The notes under the pieces were generated by a model. It ran no database searches, was not told the origin of the DNA, and saw only the letters and a list, made by a program, of their open reading frames with translations. Positions 25,053-34,009 of a stretch of 64,000 nt of DNA are shown here, one piece after another; the first letter of the stretch is position 1; each line of letters opens with the position of its first letter. Both the position numbers and the translations under genes were made by a program. This DNA is from a bacterium (lineage in GTDB: Bacteria; Actinomycetota; Thermoleophilia; Solirubrobacterales; 70-9), in NCBI GenBank assembly GCA_023251935.1, contig JAHEXV010000001.1, positions 36,885 to 100,884 of the forward strand. The letters run 5' to 3'.

Positions 25053-25912
25053 GGCACGACCATTGTTCCGATGCCGGCATCCGTGAACAGCTCGAGCAGC
25101 AGCGAATGCGGCTGGGAACCGTCGATGATGTGGGCGGAGGAGACGCCGCCCCGAATCGCCTCGACGCAGGCGCCCAGCTTCGGCCGCATGCCGCCGCTGA
25201 CGCCGTCGAGGGCGCCAGCCACCTCGTCGACTCGCGCCCGCGAGACCAGCGACCCGGGATCGGCGGGATCGGCGAGCCAGCCGGCGATGTCGGTGAGAAA
25301 GATCGCCTTATGGGCGGGCAGCGCCGCCGCGACCTTGCCGGCGGCGGTGTCCGCGTTGACGTTGTAGGAGTTGCCTTCGCCGTCGGTGCCCGCGGAGGCG
25401 ATCACCGGGATGTAGTCCTCGGCGATGTGGTTGAGGACATCGACGTGAACGCGCTCGACGTCGCCGACCAGGCCGACCCGCTCGGCGTCCGGATGGGGGC
25501 GGATCTCGAACAGCGTCCCGTCCTCGCCCGATAGCCCCACCGACGGCTGGCCGTGGCGGTTCAATCGGCTGACGATATCGGCGTTCACCTTGCCGAGCAG
25601 GACCATCTTCGCGACCTCAACGGTCTCGGGGTCGGAGACCCGCACGCCCTCGACGAAGCGGACCTCCATCCCGAGACGCTCCATGTAGGTCGTGATCTCC
25701 GGGCCCCCACCGTGGACGATCACCGGGTTGAGCCCGACGTACTTGAGCAGCACCACGTCGGTCGCGAAGCCCTCCCGCAGTGCCTCGTCCCGCATCGCGG
25801 CGCCGCCGTACTTGATCACCACCGTGCGGCCGTGGAAGTCCCGGATGTAGGGCAGCGCCTCCAGCAGGGTCTCAACCCGGACGTTGGGATCCGGCTCTCG
25901 CTGCCCGCTCAC
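25049..25912 (-). CDS. argB: Acetylglutamate kinase
   Basis: 287 aa from GTG 25912, whose GTGA overlaps the argJ stop. Amino-acid kinase fold: VVIKYGGAAM, VIVHGGGPEITTYMERLG, MVLLGKVNADIVSRLN, NVNADTAAGKVAAAL and FLTDIAGWL. It phosphorylates N-acetylglutamate, the usual point of arginine feedback. The N-terminal lead of about 20 residues before the fold is compatible with an arginine-sensitive hexameric form, but that is inference. Confidence 0.96.
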   Translation of the reverse strand: MSGQREPDPNVRVETLLEALPYIRDFHGRTVVIKYGGAAMRDEALREGFATDVVLLKYVGLNPVIVHGGGPEITTYMERLGMEVRFVEGVRVSDPETVEVAKMVLLGKVNADIVSRLNRHGQPSVGLSGEDGTLFEIRPHPDAERVGLVGDVERVHVDVLNHIAEDYIPVIASAGTDGEGNSYNVNADTAAGKVAAALPAHKAIFLTDIAGWLADPADPGSLVSRARVDEVAGALDGVSGGMRPKLGACVEAIRGGVSSAHIIDGSQPHSLLLELFTDAGIGTMVVP

Positions 25913-27060
25913 GTCGTGTACTCCGAGTTCAGCTTCACGTAGGCCTCGCCGAGGTCCGAGAAGTAGACCTGCGAGGCGCCGTCGCCGCGCTCGAGGCGCA
26001 GGGAGACCTCGGCCTCGAAGACGTCCGAGCTCAGCTCGGCGGCCTCGATCGCCTCCGGTCCGATCTCGTCGAGCTCCTCGCCCGCCAGGGCCATCCCCGC
26101 GGCCTGGGCGATCCGGCCCCAGTTGGGGTCGCGGCCGTGCAGCGCCGTCTTGACCAGCGGCGAGTTGGCGATCGCCCGGGCGACCCGCTCGGCCTCCTCC
26201 GCGGAGGCGGCCCCGGTGACCCCGATCCGTCCCACCCTGGTCGCGCCCTCGCCGTCGGCGACCACCTCGAGTGCGAGCTGCAGCAGGATCGCGTCCAGGA
26301 GGCCCGCCGGCAGCGGGCGCCCGGACGACCCGGTCGCCTGAAGCACGATCGTGTCGTTGGTGCTCATCTGGCCGTCGACGGTGATCCGCTCGAACGACCG
26401 GGAGACGGCGGAGCGAAGGGTCGCGTCGGGGTCGTCGATCTGGGCATCGGTCTGGATGAAGCACAGCATGGTCGCCAGCGCGGGCTGGATCATCCCAGCG
26501 CCCTTCGCCTGGGCCGAGATGGTGACGCCGTCGGCCCGCACCGCGCAGCTCTTGCGGTCGCGATCGGTCGTCATGATCGCCCGCGCGAACTCCTCGCCGC
26601 CGCCCACCGACAGCGCCTTCGCCGCATCGGCGATGCCGGCGCGGACCGCGTCGATCGCCAGCGGCACGCCGATCGTCCCCGTCTCCGCCACCGCCACCGA
26701 GCGCGGCTCGAGGTCGAGCGCCGCGGCGGCCGCGTCGCGCATCTCGAGCGCGTCGCGATAGCCAGGGGCGCCGGTCGCCGCGTTGGCGTTGCCGGAGTTG
26801 ACGACCACGGCCTTGACCCCGGCGCGATCGGTCCGCTCCCGGCAGACCCTGACCGGTGCGGCCGCGGCGGCGTTGCGGGTCAGAAGCAGCGCCGAGGCCA
26901 CCTCGGCCTCGCAGGCCAGCAGCCCGACGTCGGTGCCCCCTCCGCCCTTCAGCCCGCAGGCCACCCCCGCGGCGCGAAACCCAGGCGCCAGCTGGGCTGG
27001 ATCGAGCTCCTCGAGCTCGGCCGGCGCCTGCACCCACCGGGATCTGAAGAAGCCGCCCAT
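25909..27060 (-). CDS. argJ: Glutamate N-acetyltransferase / amino-acid acetyltransferase
   Basis: 383 aa from ATG 27060, which overlaps the argC stop by one base (TGATG). Motifs: VVNSGNANAATG, ETGTIGVPL, KGAGMIQPALATMLCFIQTD and TALHGRDPNWGRIAQAAGMA. The Thr in ATML (about residue 196) is the family's self-cleavage site and nucleophile. It recycles the acetyl group from acetylornithine to glutamate. No argA is seen, so it may also make acetylglutamate from acetyl-CoA (bifunctional form). Confidence 0.96.
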   Translation of the reverse strand: MGGFFRSRWVQAPAELEELDPAQLAPGFRAAGVACGLKGGGGTDVGLLACEAEVASALLLTRNAAAAAPVRVCRERTDRAGVKAVVVNSGNANAATGAPGYRDALEMRDAAAAALDLEPRSVAVAETGTIGVPLAIDAVRAGIADAAKALSVGGGEEFARAIMTTDRDRKSCAVRADGVTISAQAKGAGMIQPALATMLCFIQTDAQIDDPDATLRSAVSRSFERITVDGQMSTNDTIVLQATGSSGRPLPAGLLDAILLQLALEVVADGEGATRVGRIGVTGAASAEEAERVARAIANSPLVKTALHGRDPNWGRIAQAAGMALAGEELDEIGPEAIEAAELSSDVFEAEVSLRLERGDGASQVYFSDLGEAYVKLNSEYTT

Positions 27061-28115
27061 CAACCCAACCCCTCGGTCTCGGGCAGGCCGAGCATCAGGT
27101 TGAGGTTCTGGATCGCCTGGCCGGCGGCCCCCTTCCAGAGGTTGTCGATCGCGGCGAAGGCCAGCGCCCTGCCAGCCGATCGATCGAGCGCGATCATCAC
27201 CCGGCATGCGTTCGTGTCGCGCACGTCGCGGACCCCCGGAGCGTCCTCCACCACCTCCACGAAGGGCTCGGGCGCGTAGCGCTCTGCGTACAGAGAGCGG
27301 ACCTCGGCCTCGGAGACCTCCCGGGAGAGCCGCACGTAGCAGCTCGCCAGCAGGCCCTGGTCGAGGGGCAGCAGGTGCGGCACGAAGGTCATCGGCCCGG
27401 TCGAGCCGAGCTCGGCCAGCTCCTGGACGATCTCGGGCCGGTGTCGGTGACCGCCGGTCCCGTAGGCGGTGAAGTTCTCGTCCACGTTCACGTAGTGAAG
27501 GCGATCGCCGCCGCCACGCCCGGCCCCGGAGACACCCGACGCGGCACTGATCACGGCGTCGCCGATCAGCCCGGCCTCGGCGAGCGGCGCGAGGGCGAGC
27601 ACGGCCGCGGTCGGATAGCAGCCCGGGTTGGCGACCAGCTGGGCGCCCGCGATCCGCTCGCGGTGGAGCTCGGGCAGCCCGTAGACCGCCTCGGCCAGCA
27701 GCTCGGGCGCGCCGTGACCGCCGTAGGTCCGCTCGTAGGTCGCCAGGTCGTGAAGCCGGAAGTCCGCGGAGATGTCGACGACCGTCAGCCCGCGGCGGCG
27801 CAGCTCGAGGACGAGCTTCGCCGCCACCCCGTGCGGGTAGGCGACCAACGCCGCGTCCAACGGGCCGGCGGCGTCGAGGTCGAGCTCCCGGAGCTCGATC
27901 GGGACCCGGTGGCGCGGGTAGAGGCGGTCGAGGCGCGTCCCGGCGTCCCCGCGGGAGGTCGCCGCGGCCAGCTCGAGCCGGGGGTGGCGCCAGACCAGGC
28001 TCGCCGCCAGCGCCCCGGCGAAGCCCGAGGCGCCGGCGACCAGCACCCGCGCCCGTGGCTCCGCGGCCAGGGGCTGCTCGTCGGGCGTCGCCCGCGTCGC
28101 CGGGGCCCTACTCAC
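27060..28115 (-). CDS. argC: N-acetyl-gamma-glutamyl-phosphate reductase
   Basis: 351 aa from GTG 28115, overlapping the pheT stop by 8 bp; an upstream frame on the same strand is only the shadow of pheT. NADP-binding VLVAGASGFAGALAASLVW and the active-site ANPGCYPTAAVLALAPL (Cys nucleophile) are clear, followed by SGVSGAGRG and the C-terminal NLWKGAAGQAIQNLNLML. It reduces acetylglutamyl phosphate to the semialdehyde. It is the first gene of the arginine block and is read on from pheST. Confidence 0.96.
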   Translation of the reverse strand: MSRAPATRATPDEQPLAAEPRARVLVAGASGFAGALAASLVWRHPRLELAAATSRGDAGTRLDRLYPRHRVPIELRELDLDAAGPLDAALVAYPHGVAAKLVLELRRRGLTVVDISADFRLHDLATYERTYGGHGAPELLAEAVYGLPELHRERIAGAQLVANPGCYPTAAVLALAPLAEAGLIGDAVISAASGVSGAGRGGGDRLHYVNVDENFTAYGTGGHRHRPEIVQELAELGSTGPMTFVPHLLPLDQGLLASCYVRLSREVSEAEVRSLYAERYAPEPFVEVVEDAPGVRDVRDTNACRVMIALDRSAGRALAFAAIDNLWKGAAGQAIQNLNLMLGLPETEGLG

Positions 28116-30567
28116 GGAGGGTCCCTCCGATCTCGCCCAGCGCCCGCTTGATCGCCTCCCGTCGCTCGGCCACCTCGGCGTCGGTGAGGGTGCGGTCGGG
28201 CGCCCGGAACTCGAGCCGGAAGGCGAGGCTCTTGCGGCCTTCGCCGACCTGCTCCCCGCGGTAGAGGTCGAAGACGGTGGCGCTCCGGAGCAGTTCCCCG
28301 CCGCCCGCCAGAACCGCCGCTCGCACCTGGGCGGCCGGAAGCTCGTCGGCGACCACGATCGCCAGGTCCTGATGCACAGAGGGATAGGTTGTGACGTCCT
28401 CGTACTGCTCCCGGGCCGCCGGCGAGGCCGCGACAAGCTCGGCGAGCCGCACCTCGAAGCCGGCCGCCCGATCGAGGTCCCACTCGCGGCAGACGAGCGG
28501 GTGCACTTCGCCAAGCCATCCCGCCTCGACGCCGCCCAGCGTCACCCGCGCCGCGCGTCCCGGATGGAGGAACGGGTACGCCCCGGGCTCGTAGTCGAGC
28601 GCCACCCCGAGTTGGGCGGCCAGGGCCTCGAGGACGCCCTTGAGCGCGAAGAAGTCGACCGACCGCGCACCGGCGCCCCAGCTCGGCGGCGCGAGCGATC
28701 CCACCGCGAGCGCCGTGACGCAGTGGGGCTCGAACGCGGGTGGGCTTCGCCGGCCGGCGAACTCGCCGCCGAGCGCACCGCCGGCCGCCGACTGCCCGCT
28801 GGTCAGATAGACGCGACTGGACTCGAACAACGACACCCTTTCTGAGCCGCGGGCGAGGTTGTAGCGCGCGACGTCGAGCAGCGAGCCCAACAGCGTCGTC
28901 CTGAGCTCCGAATGCTCCGCCGACAGCGGGTTCGAGGCCCGGATCGGGGCGCTCGGGCCAGCGCCCGCATCCAGCCGCAGGCGTCCTCCGACGCCGGGGT
29001 CGACGAGGCTCAGCGTCACCACCGCGTCGAAGCCCAGGTCACGCAGCACGTCCTCGGCGCGGCGACGCAGCGACTGGTCTCGCGTCAATCGGCCACCCTG
29101 GGCGCGCCCCTGCGGGAGGGTGGCGGGGAGGTGGTCCTCGTAGCCGTGAATCCGCCCCACCTCCTCGATCAGGTCGGCCTCGCGGCTGACGTCGTAATAG
29201 CGGTGGGCGGGGACCTCGGCCGTCAGCACGTCATCGGTGCGCTCCACCCCGAACCCGAGCCGGGTCAGATAGCTGGCGCAGAGCTCGGGCTCGATCCGCA
29301 TGCCGAGCAGCGCCTCGGCCCGCCCGGCGCGCAGCCGTACCCGGCGCGCCGGGGGCATCTCGGCGGCGGCGTCGATCGTCCCGGGGACGAGCTTTGCTCC
29401 GCAGAGCTCCACGATCAGCCGCGACGCCACCCGTTGCGCGTACATCGCCAGCTCGGGGTGGAGCTGCTTCTCGAACCGGTTGGAGGCCTCGGAGCGCAGC
29501 CCCAGCCGGCGCGAGGTGCGCAGGATGTTGACCCCGTTCCAGGTCGCCACCTCGAGCAGAACGCGGGTGGTCGACTCGGAGACCTCCGACGCCTGGCCCC
29601 CCATGATCCCGGCGATCCCGGAGGGCCCGTCGCGGTCGCAGACGAGAACCGAATCGGCGTCGAAGACCCGCTCCACTCCGTCGAGGGTGGTCATCCGCTC
29701 CCCGTCGGCGGCCGTGCGGACGATCAGCGCCCCGCCGGGCACCCGGTCGAGGTCGAAGGCGTGCAGGGGCTGCGCGGTGAGCAGCATCACGTAGTTGGTG
29801 ATGTCGACGAGGTTGTTGATCGGCCGCTGGCCGGCGGCGACGAGCCGGGCCCTGAGCCACAGGGGGGACGGTCCGATCGTCACGTCGGTGAACACGCGGG
29901 CGGTGAACCGCGGACACAGGCGCGGGACCTCGACCGACACCGACGCGTAGTCCGAGGCCTCGCCGCTCCCCACGGCCTCGGCATCCCGCTCCCACGGCGG
30001 GGCGGCCAGGGGAGCCTCGCTGAACGCGTGGACCTCGCGGGCGACCCCGTAGACGCCCAGGCAGTCGACCCGATTCGAGGCCACCTCCAGCTCGAGCACC
30101 GGCTCGGCGAGCGGCAGCGCCTCGGCGAGCGGCGTGCCGGCGGCCAACGGTTCCTCGAGGACCGCGATCCCATCGGCGTCGTCGGAGATCTGGAGCTCGG
30201 CCTCGGAGAGGATCATCCCGTCGGAGGTGACACCCCGCAGCTCGGCTCGCCCGAGCTCCTGCCCGCCGGGCATGATCGCGCCGGGCAGGGCTACGGGTAC
30301 GGTCTGGCCCGCGGCTACGTTCGGGGCGCCGCAGACGATCGTCCGCGTCCCGGAGCCGGTATCGACCTCGCAGACGCTCAGCCGGTCGGCGTTCGGGTGT
30401 CGCTCGACGGAGACGACCCGTCCGACCACGAAGCCGTTCGCCTCGGGCGGGCCGACCCGCGAGATCCGCTCGACCTCGGTCGTCCGCAGGGCGAGCAGCT
30501 CGGCCAACTCCTCGGGCGTCAGGTCGGGAGCGCAGTACTCGCGCAGCCACGAGCAGGGGACCTTCAT
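28108..30567 (-). CDS. pheT: Phenylalanyl-tRNA synthetase beta subunit
   Basis: 819 aa, normal size. Domains in order: short N-terminal helix (MKVPCSWLREYCAPDLTPEE), EMAP/tRNA-binding fold (about 40-150: VVSVERHPNADRLSVCEVDT), B3/4 editing region (about 210-390), B5 (about 400-480), the catalytic-like core, and a C-terminal anticodon-binding FDX-ACB domain (about 725-819: YPSVHQDLAIVV through RTLTDAEVAERREAI). It forms an alpha2-beta2 enzyme with PheS, overlapping it by 4 bp. Confidence 0.97.
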   Translation of the reverse strand: MKVPCSWLREYCAPDLTPEELAELLALRTTEVERISRVGPPEANGFVVGRVVSVERHPNADRLSVCEVDTGSGTRTIVCGAPNVAAGQTVPVALPGAIMPGGQELGRAELRGVTSDGMILSEAELQISDDADGIAVLEEPLAAGTPLAEALPLAEPVLELEVASNRVDCLGVYGVAREVHAFSEAPLAAPPWERDAEAVGSGEASDYASVSVEVPRLCPRFTARVFTDVTIGPSPLWLRARLVAAGQRPINNLVDITNYVMLLTAQPLHAFDLDRVPGGALIVRTAADGERMTTLDGVERVFDADSVLVCDRDGPSGIAGIMGGQASEVSESTTRVLLEVATWNGVNILRTSRRLGLRSEASNRFEKQLHPELAMYAQRVASRLIVELCGAKLVPGTIDAAAEMPPARRVRLRAGRAEALLGMRIEPELCASYLTRLGFGVERTDDVLTAEVPAHRYYDVSREADLIEEVGRIHGYEDHLPATLPQGRAQGGRLTRDQSLRRRAEDVLRDLGFDAVVTLSLVDPGVGGRLRLDAGAGPSAPIRASNPLSAEHSELRTTLLGSLLDVARYNLARGSERVSLFESSRVYLTSGQSAAGGALGGEFAGRRSPPAFEPHCVTALAVGSLAPPSWGAGARSVDFFALKGVLEALAAQLGVALDYEPGAYPFLHPGRAARVTLGGVEAGWLGEVHPLVCREWDLDRAAGFEVRLAELVAASPAAREQYEDVTTYPSVHQDLAIVVADELPAAQVRAAVLAGGGELLRSATVFDLYRGEQVGEGRKSLAFRLEFRAPDRTLTDAEVAERREAIKRALGEIGGTLRE

Positions 30568-31718
30568 CGGAACTGCCCCAGAACGCGGACGTCGTTGTCG
30601 TAGAACTTGCGCAGGTCGGGGACTCCGTGCTTCAGCATCGCGATCCGCTCGATCCCCATCCCGAATGCGAACCCCTGAACCCGCTCCGGGTCGTAGCCGC
30701 GATCGCTGACGAACCCGTAGACGTTTGGGTCCACCATCCCGGAGCCCAGGATCTCGATCCAGCCGATCCCCTTGCAGAGCGGGTCCCGGGAGCCATCGGG
30801 CAGCTCGCCCGAGCCCCCGCAGCGGAAGCAGGAGACGTCCACCTCGACGCTCGGCTCGGTGAACGGGAAGAACCCGGGGCGAAACCGCGTCTTGCGCTCG
30901 GGCCCGAAGATCGCCCTCGCGAACTCGTCCAGGGTCCCCTTGAGGTCGGCCAACGTGATGCTCTCGGCGACCGCCAGACCCTCGACCTGGTGGAAGATCG
31001 GGCTGTGCGTGGCGTCGAACGGGTCGCTGCGGTAGCAGCGCCCCGGGACCACGATCAGGATCGGCGGCTCGGAGGCCTCCATCGCTCGCACCTGCATCGG
31101 CGAGGTGTGGGTTCGCAGCACCACGTCCTCGGGACCCGGCGGCAGGGCGGGCCCGGGCGCCCCCTCCCCGGGCTCGGTCGGCGCGGGCTCGAGCCGCAGC
31201 TCGGGGTCGAGGCTCTCGGGGTCGACGTAGAAGGTGTCCTGTGCCATCCGAGCGGCGTGCCCGGGAGGATGGTTCAGGGCGGTGAAGTTGTAGTAGTCGA
31301 GCTCGACCTCGGGGCCCTCCATGATGCGATAGCCCAGCCCGACGAACACGTCCTCGACCTCGCGCATGGTGCGGAGGAGGAGGTTGCGGGAGCCGACCGG
31401 CGCGGGGGGCAACCCGGGCAGGGTCACGTCGACGGCGTCAGCACGGAGCCGCCGCTCGAGCTCGCCCGCCTCGAGCTCCACCCGCCGGGCCTCGAGCACC
31501 TGCTCCAGCGCCCGGCGTGCCTCGTTGCCGGCCGATCCGACCGGCCCCCGCTGGTCGGCTGGAAGCTCGGCGATCCCGCGCAGGATCGCGGTCAGCTCGG
31601 CCTTGCGCCCCAGATAGCCGACTCGGAGCTCCTCGAGTGCCGCGACGTCGGATGCGGCGGCGATCGCCGCCTCGCCCTCGCGGCGAAGCTCCTCGACCCG
31701 TTCGCGGACGTCAGGCAT
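30564..31718 (-). CDS. pheS: Phenylalanyl-tRNA synthetase alpha subunit
   Basis: 384 aa from ATG 31718, overlapping the methyltransferase stop by 8 bp. N-terminal coiled coil, then a class II core with RTHTSPMQVRAM, PGRCYRSDPFDATHSPIFHQ (motif 2) and MGIERIAMLKHGVPDLR (motif 3). A Cys-containing insert (CFRCGGSGELPDGSRDPLCK) lies before GIGWIEILG; similar inserts are known in other actinobacterial PheS. It charges tRNA-Phe together with PheT. Confidence 0.97.
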   Translation of the reverse strand: MPDVRERVEELRREGEAAIAAASDVAALEELRVGYLGRKAELTAILRGIAELPADQRGPVGSAGNEARRALEQVLEARRVELEAGELERRLRADAVDVTLPGLPPAPVGSRNLLLRTMREVEDVFVGLGYRIMEGPEVELDYYNFTALNHPPGHAARMAQDTFYVDPESLDPELRLEPAPTEPGEGAPGPALPPGPEDVVLRTHTSPMQVRAMEASEPPILIVVPGRCYRSDPFDATHSPIFHQVEGLAVAESITLADLKGTLDEFARAIFGPERKTRFRPGFFPFTEPSVEVDVSCFRCGGSGELPDGSRDPLCKGIGWIEILGSGMVDPNVYGFVSDRGYDPERVQGFAFGMGIERIAMLKHGVPDLRKFYDNDVRVLGQFR

Positions 31719-32442
31719 GGCCGGCCATCCTATTGGCGAGCTCGTGGATCGCCACCGCGGCGGCAACCGCGGCATTGAGCGATTCGGGCCCGTCCGGTCG
31801 CATCGGGATCGTCGCCCTCAGATCGGCCCCGGGTTGGATCTCGGCGGGCAGCCCCGAGCGCTCGGCGCCGACGCAGACCACGACCGGCGGCTCGAGCTCC
31901 AGCGCCCCGATCTCAAGCTCCGCGCCCGCGTCCAGGGCAACCTTCGTGCCGCCGAGATCGGCGAGCGCGGCGTGCGCCGGAGGGCGGGCGAACACCGAGC
32001 CCATGCTGGCGCGGACCGCCTTGGGCGAGTAGGGGTCGGCGCACCGCGGACCGAGCACCACGGGGCCGTCGCACAGCGCGTGGGCGGAGCGAATGATCGT
32101 GCCGACGTTGCCCGGATCGCCGACCCCGTGCAGGTACACGCACAGCCGCGCCACCGCCTCCGGCGCTCCGCTCGCCGCCTGCCCGCCCGGGGCCGGCGAC
32201 CAGCGCTGCCGGTAGACGGCGATCACCCGCGTCCCCGAGCCGAGGGTGCTCACCTCATCGAGCAGCGCCGCATCGACGTCGATGCCGGCGACCAGCACCA
32301 GCTCGGGTTCGACCCCGGCGCTCGCCGCCGCCTCGACGAGATCCTCGCCCTCGACCACGAACTCCCCGCTGCGCTCGCGCCCGCGCCGCGAGCGCAGCCG
32401 CCGGATCCGTTTCAGCTTCTCGTTGTGGGCGCTTGTTATCAC
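31711..32442 (-). CDS. SpoU/TrmH-family RNA 2'-O-methyltransferase
   Basis: 243 aa from GTG 32442 with GAGGA 9 nt upstream. N-terminal substrate-binding part (MITSAHNEKLKRIRRLRSRR, FVVEGEDLVEAA), then the SPOUT knot: VYLHGVGDPGNVGTIIRSAH, VVLGPRCADPYSPKAVRASM and the SAM-binding ERSGLPAEI with PMRPDGPESLNAAVAAAVAI. It methylates a ribose in rRNA or tRNA; the same slot in streptomycetes holds tsnR-like genes. The exact target is unknown. Confidence 0.92.
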   Translation of the reverse strand: MITSAHNEKLKRIRRLRSRRGRERSGEFVVEGEDLVEAAASAGVEPELVLVAGIDVDAALLDEVSTLGSGTRVIAVYRQRWSPAPGGQAASGAPEAVARLCVYLHGVGDPGNVGTIIRSAHALCDGPVVLGPRCADPYSPKAVRASMGSVFARPPAHAALADLGGTKVALDAGAELEIGALELEPPVVVCVGAERSGLPAEIQPGADLRATIPMRPDGPESLNAAVAAAVAIHELANRMAGHA

Positions 32443-32476
32443 TCAATCGCTTCCTCGCTGGACACGGCAATGAAAA

Positions 32477-32503
32477 GGGCGGCTCGTACTCGCCAAGCCG
32501 CCC
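32477..32503 (-). terminator. Rho-independent terminator of the infC-rpmI-rplT operon
   Basis: On the minus strand GGGCGGCT pairs with AGCCGCCC across an 11-nt loop and is followed by TTTTC. It lies 30 nt after the rplT stop and just before the methyltransferase gene, which therefore must have its own promoter in the next 35 bp or rely on read-through. Confidence 0.85.
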
Positions 32504-32532
32504 GGGAACCGTCTCCGTATGAGCCGTCGCGT

Positions 32533-32892
32533 CTAGGCCGCGGCGGCCTCCCGGGCTAGCTCGGCAAATCGGCGAAACGCCTCCGGGTCGTTGACAGCGA
32601 CCTCGGCGAGCATCTTGCGGTTGACCTCGATGCCTGCCGCGTCGAGGCCGTGGATCAGCTCCAAATAGCTGAGACCCTCTCGACGGGCGGCGGCGTTGAT
32701 GCGAACGATCCAGAGCCGGCGGAAGTCCCGCTTGCGGGCGCGCCGGTCCCGATAGGCGTAGCGCCCCGAGCGCATCACCTGCTCGTGGGCGAGCCGATAG
32801 CTCGAGTGCTTGCGCCCCCAATAGCCCTTCGCCTGCCGCAGCACCTTCTTCTTGCGCCGCTTGCGCGCAACCGCGTTCGTCGCCCGGCTCAT
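32533..32892 (-). CDS. rplT: 50S ribosomal protein L20
   Basis: 119 aa, standard length. The basic N-terminal tail and core are unmistakable: RATNAVARKRRKKKVLRQAK, GYWGRKHSSYRLAHEQVMRS, RYAYRDRRARKRDFRRLWI and INAAARREGLSYLELIHGL. It binds 23S rRNA early in 50S assembly. It follows rpmI by 12 bp; the stop is 30 nt before the operon terminator. In Bacillus and E. coli L20 represses this operon by binding its own mRNA; no L20-type leader structure was confirmed here. Confidence 0.98.
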   Translation of the reverse strand: MSRATNAVARKRRKKKVLRQAKGYWGRKHSSYRLAHEQVMRSGRYAYRDRRARKRDFRRLWIVRINAAARREGLSYLELIHGLDAAGIEVNRKMLAEVAVNDPEAFRRFAELAREAAAA

Positions 32893-32904
32893 CGCGCCCG
32901 ACCC

Positions 32905-33108
32905 CTAACGGCCCTTCCCCGCGAGCAGGGTCCGAACCCGCTTGCGGTCAGGGGGTGCGACCTCGGTCGGCTGGCGCATCCGCCGCTTTCTCTTCGGCGA
33001 CTTCTTCTCGAGGATGTGGCTCGAGTAGGCGCGCCGCCCGCGCAGCTTGCCGCCGGCGGTCTTGCGAAACCGCTTCTTGGTGCCGGAGTGGGTCCTCATC
33101 TTCGGCAT
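32905..33108 (-). CDS. rpmI: 50S ribosomal protein L35
   Basis: 67 aa, standard size and composition: [40 protein letters not shown] and [20 protein letters not shown]. It lies between infC (35 bp) and rplT (12 bp), the conserved bacterial order. Confidence 0.98.
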   Translation of the reverse strand: MPKMRTHSGTKKRFRKTAGGKLRGRRAYSSHILEKKSPKRKRRMRQPTEVAPPDRKRVRTLLAGKGR

Positions 33109-33143
33109 CGGACGGCTATTGAAGCAGACGGGGGGCGGAGCGA

Positions 33144-33719
33144 TCAGGCGGCCGAGCGCTCGGCGTCGGTCCCCTGGACCCTGACCGGGGCGAGCAGCAT
33201 GCTCATGTTGCGCCCTTCCTGCAGCGGCTCCTGCTCGATCGTCGCCAGCTGCTCGATGTCGTCGTAGAGCCGCTGAAGGAGCGCCCGCCCGCGTTCCGGA
33301 TGCGCCTGCTCGCGACCCCGGAACATGATCGTCACCTTGACCTTGTCCTGTTGGCGCAGGAACCGTTCGACGTGACCCTTCTTGGTCTCGTAGTCGTGGG
33401 TGGCGATCTTCGGCCGCAGCTTGATCTCTCGCACGTTGATCTGCTGCTGATGCTTGCGGGCCGCCTTGGCCTTCTGCTCCTGCTCGTACTTGTACTTCGA
33501 GTAGTCGAGCAGGCGGGCGACCGGCGGCCGGGCGTCGGGCGCCACCTCGACCAGGTCGAGGTCGCGCTCGGAGGCCAGGGACAGCGCCTGGTCGGTGGGC
33601 ACGATGCCCACCTGGTTTCCCTGCTCGTCGATGAGCCTCACCTCCGAGACGCGGATTCGCTCGTTGATCCGCGTCGGGTCACGCTCGGGAGGCGACCGGT
33701 CGAAGCGCGGGTTCGCCAC
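33144..33719 (-). CDS. infC: Translation initiation factor IF-3
   Basis: 191 aa from GTG 33719. N-domain [20 protein letters not shown] and [20 protein letters not shown]; linker [21 protein letters not shown]-domain [40 protein letters not shown] and MLLAPVR. IF-3 binds the 30S subunit and checks start-codon choice. Many infC genes use rare starts as part of autoregulation, so an ATT/ATC start cannot be ruled out, but GTG at this spot gives a normal N-terminus. The C-terminus runs about 10 residues past the fold. Confidence 0.97.
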   Translation of the reverse strand: MANPRFDRSPPERDPTRINERIRVSEVRLIDEQGNQVGIVPTDQALSLASERDLDLVEVAPDARPPVARLLDYSKYKYEQEQKAKAARKHQQQINVREIKLRPKIATHDYETKKGHVERFLRQQDKVKVTIMFRGREQAHPERGRALLQRLYDDIEQLATIEQEPLQEGRNMSMLLAPVRVQGTDAERSAA

Positions 33720-33802
33720 TAGAGGTTGGTGAAGGGCGTCAAGCTAGCGAGGCTCGGACGGGGTCGGACGGACGAGAGGGACGCGAAGCGGCAGCACGGG
33801 GC

Positions 33803-33835
33803 CTAGCGGCGGCGCGTGGTGCGGGTGCCCTTCAT
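33803..33835 (-). CDS. Possible leaderless 10-residue basic peptide in the infC leader
   Basis: MKGTRTTRRR followed by TAG, encoded about 85 nt before infC. The ATG lies 8 nt after a TATACT -10 box, so an mRNA starting at the expected place would begin within a few bases of this start codon, a leaderless arrangement common in actinobacteria. A run of Arg and Thr codons in a leader could slow ribosomes and affect infC, but conservation is untested. Confidence 0.35.
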   Translation of the reverse strand: MKGTRTTRRR

Positions 33836-33843
33836 CGGCGACC

Positions 33844-33849
33844 AGTATA
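33844..33849 (-). promoter_or_regulatory. -10 box of the infC operon promoter
   Basis: TATACT on the minus strand, five of six matches to TATAAT and unusual in such GC-rich DNA. No TTGACA-like -35 is seen at 17 bp (the region is GC-rich). The transcript would start near 33837, giving an infC leader of about 117 nt. Confidence 0.55.
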
Positions 33850-34009
33850 GAGGCGCCAGGCGCCGGGGGGTGGCCACCGGGCCAGCCATCCATCCTGGCT
33901 CGGACAGCCGTCCAGCGAGATCGCCCACGCTCGCCGGTCCGGGCGCGGTGCCGAGACACCGGGTAGGCAGCGGGCCGTTCAAGGCAGGACGAGGCCCGCC
34001 GGAATCCCG

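Noticed and set aside
22536..25367. A 943-codon plus-strand frame over the acyltransferase, Thr-rich gene and argD.
   Set aside because: Antisense to three recognisable or overlapping minus-strand genes; no domains.
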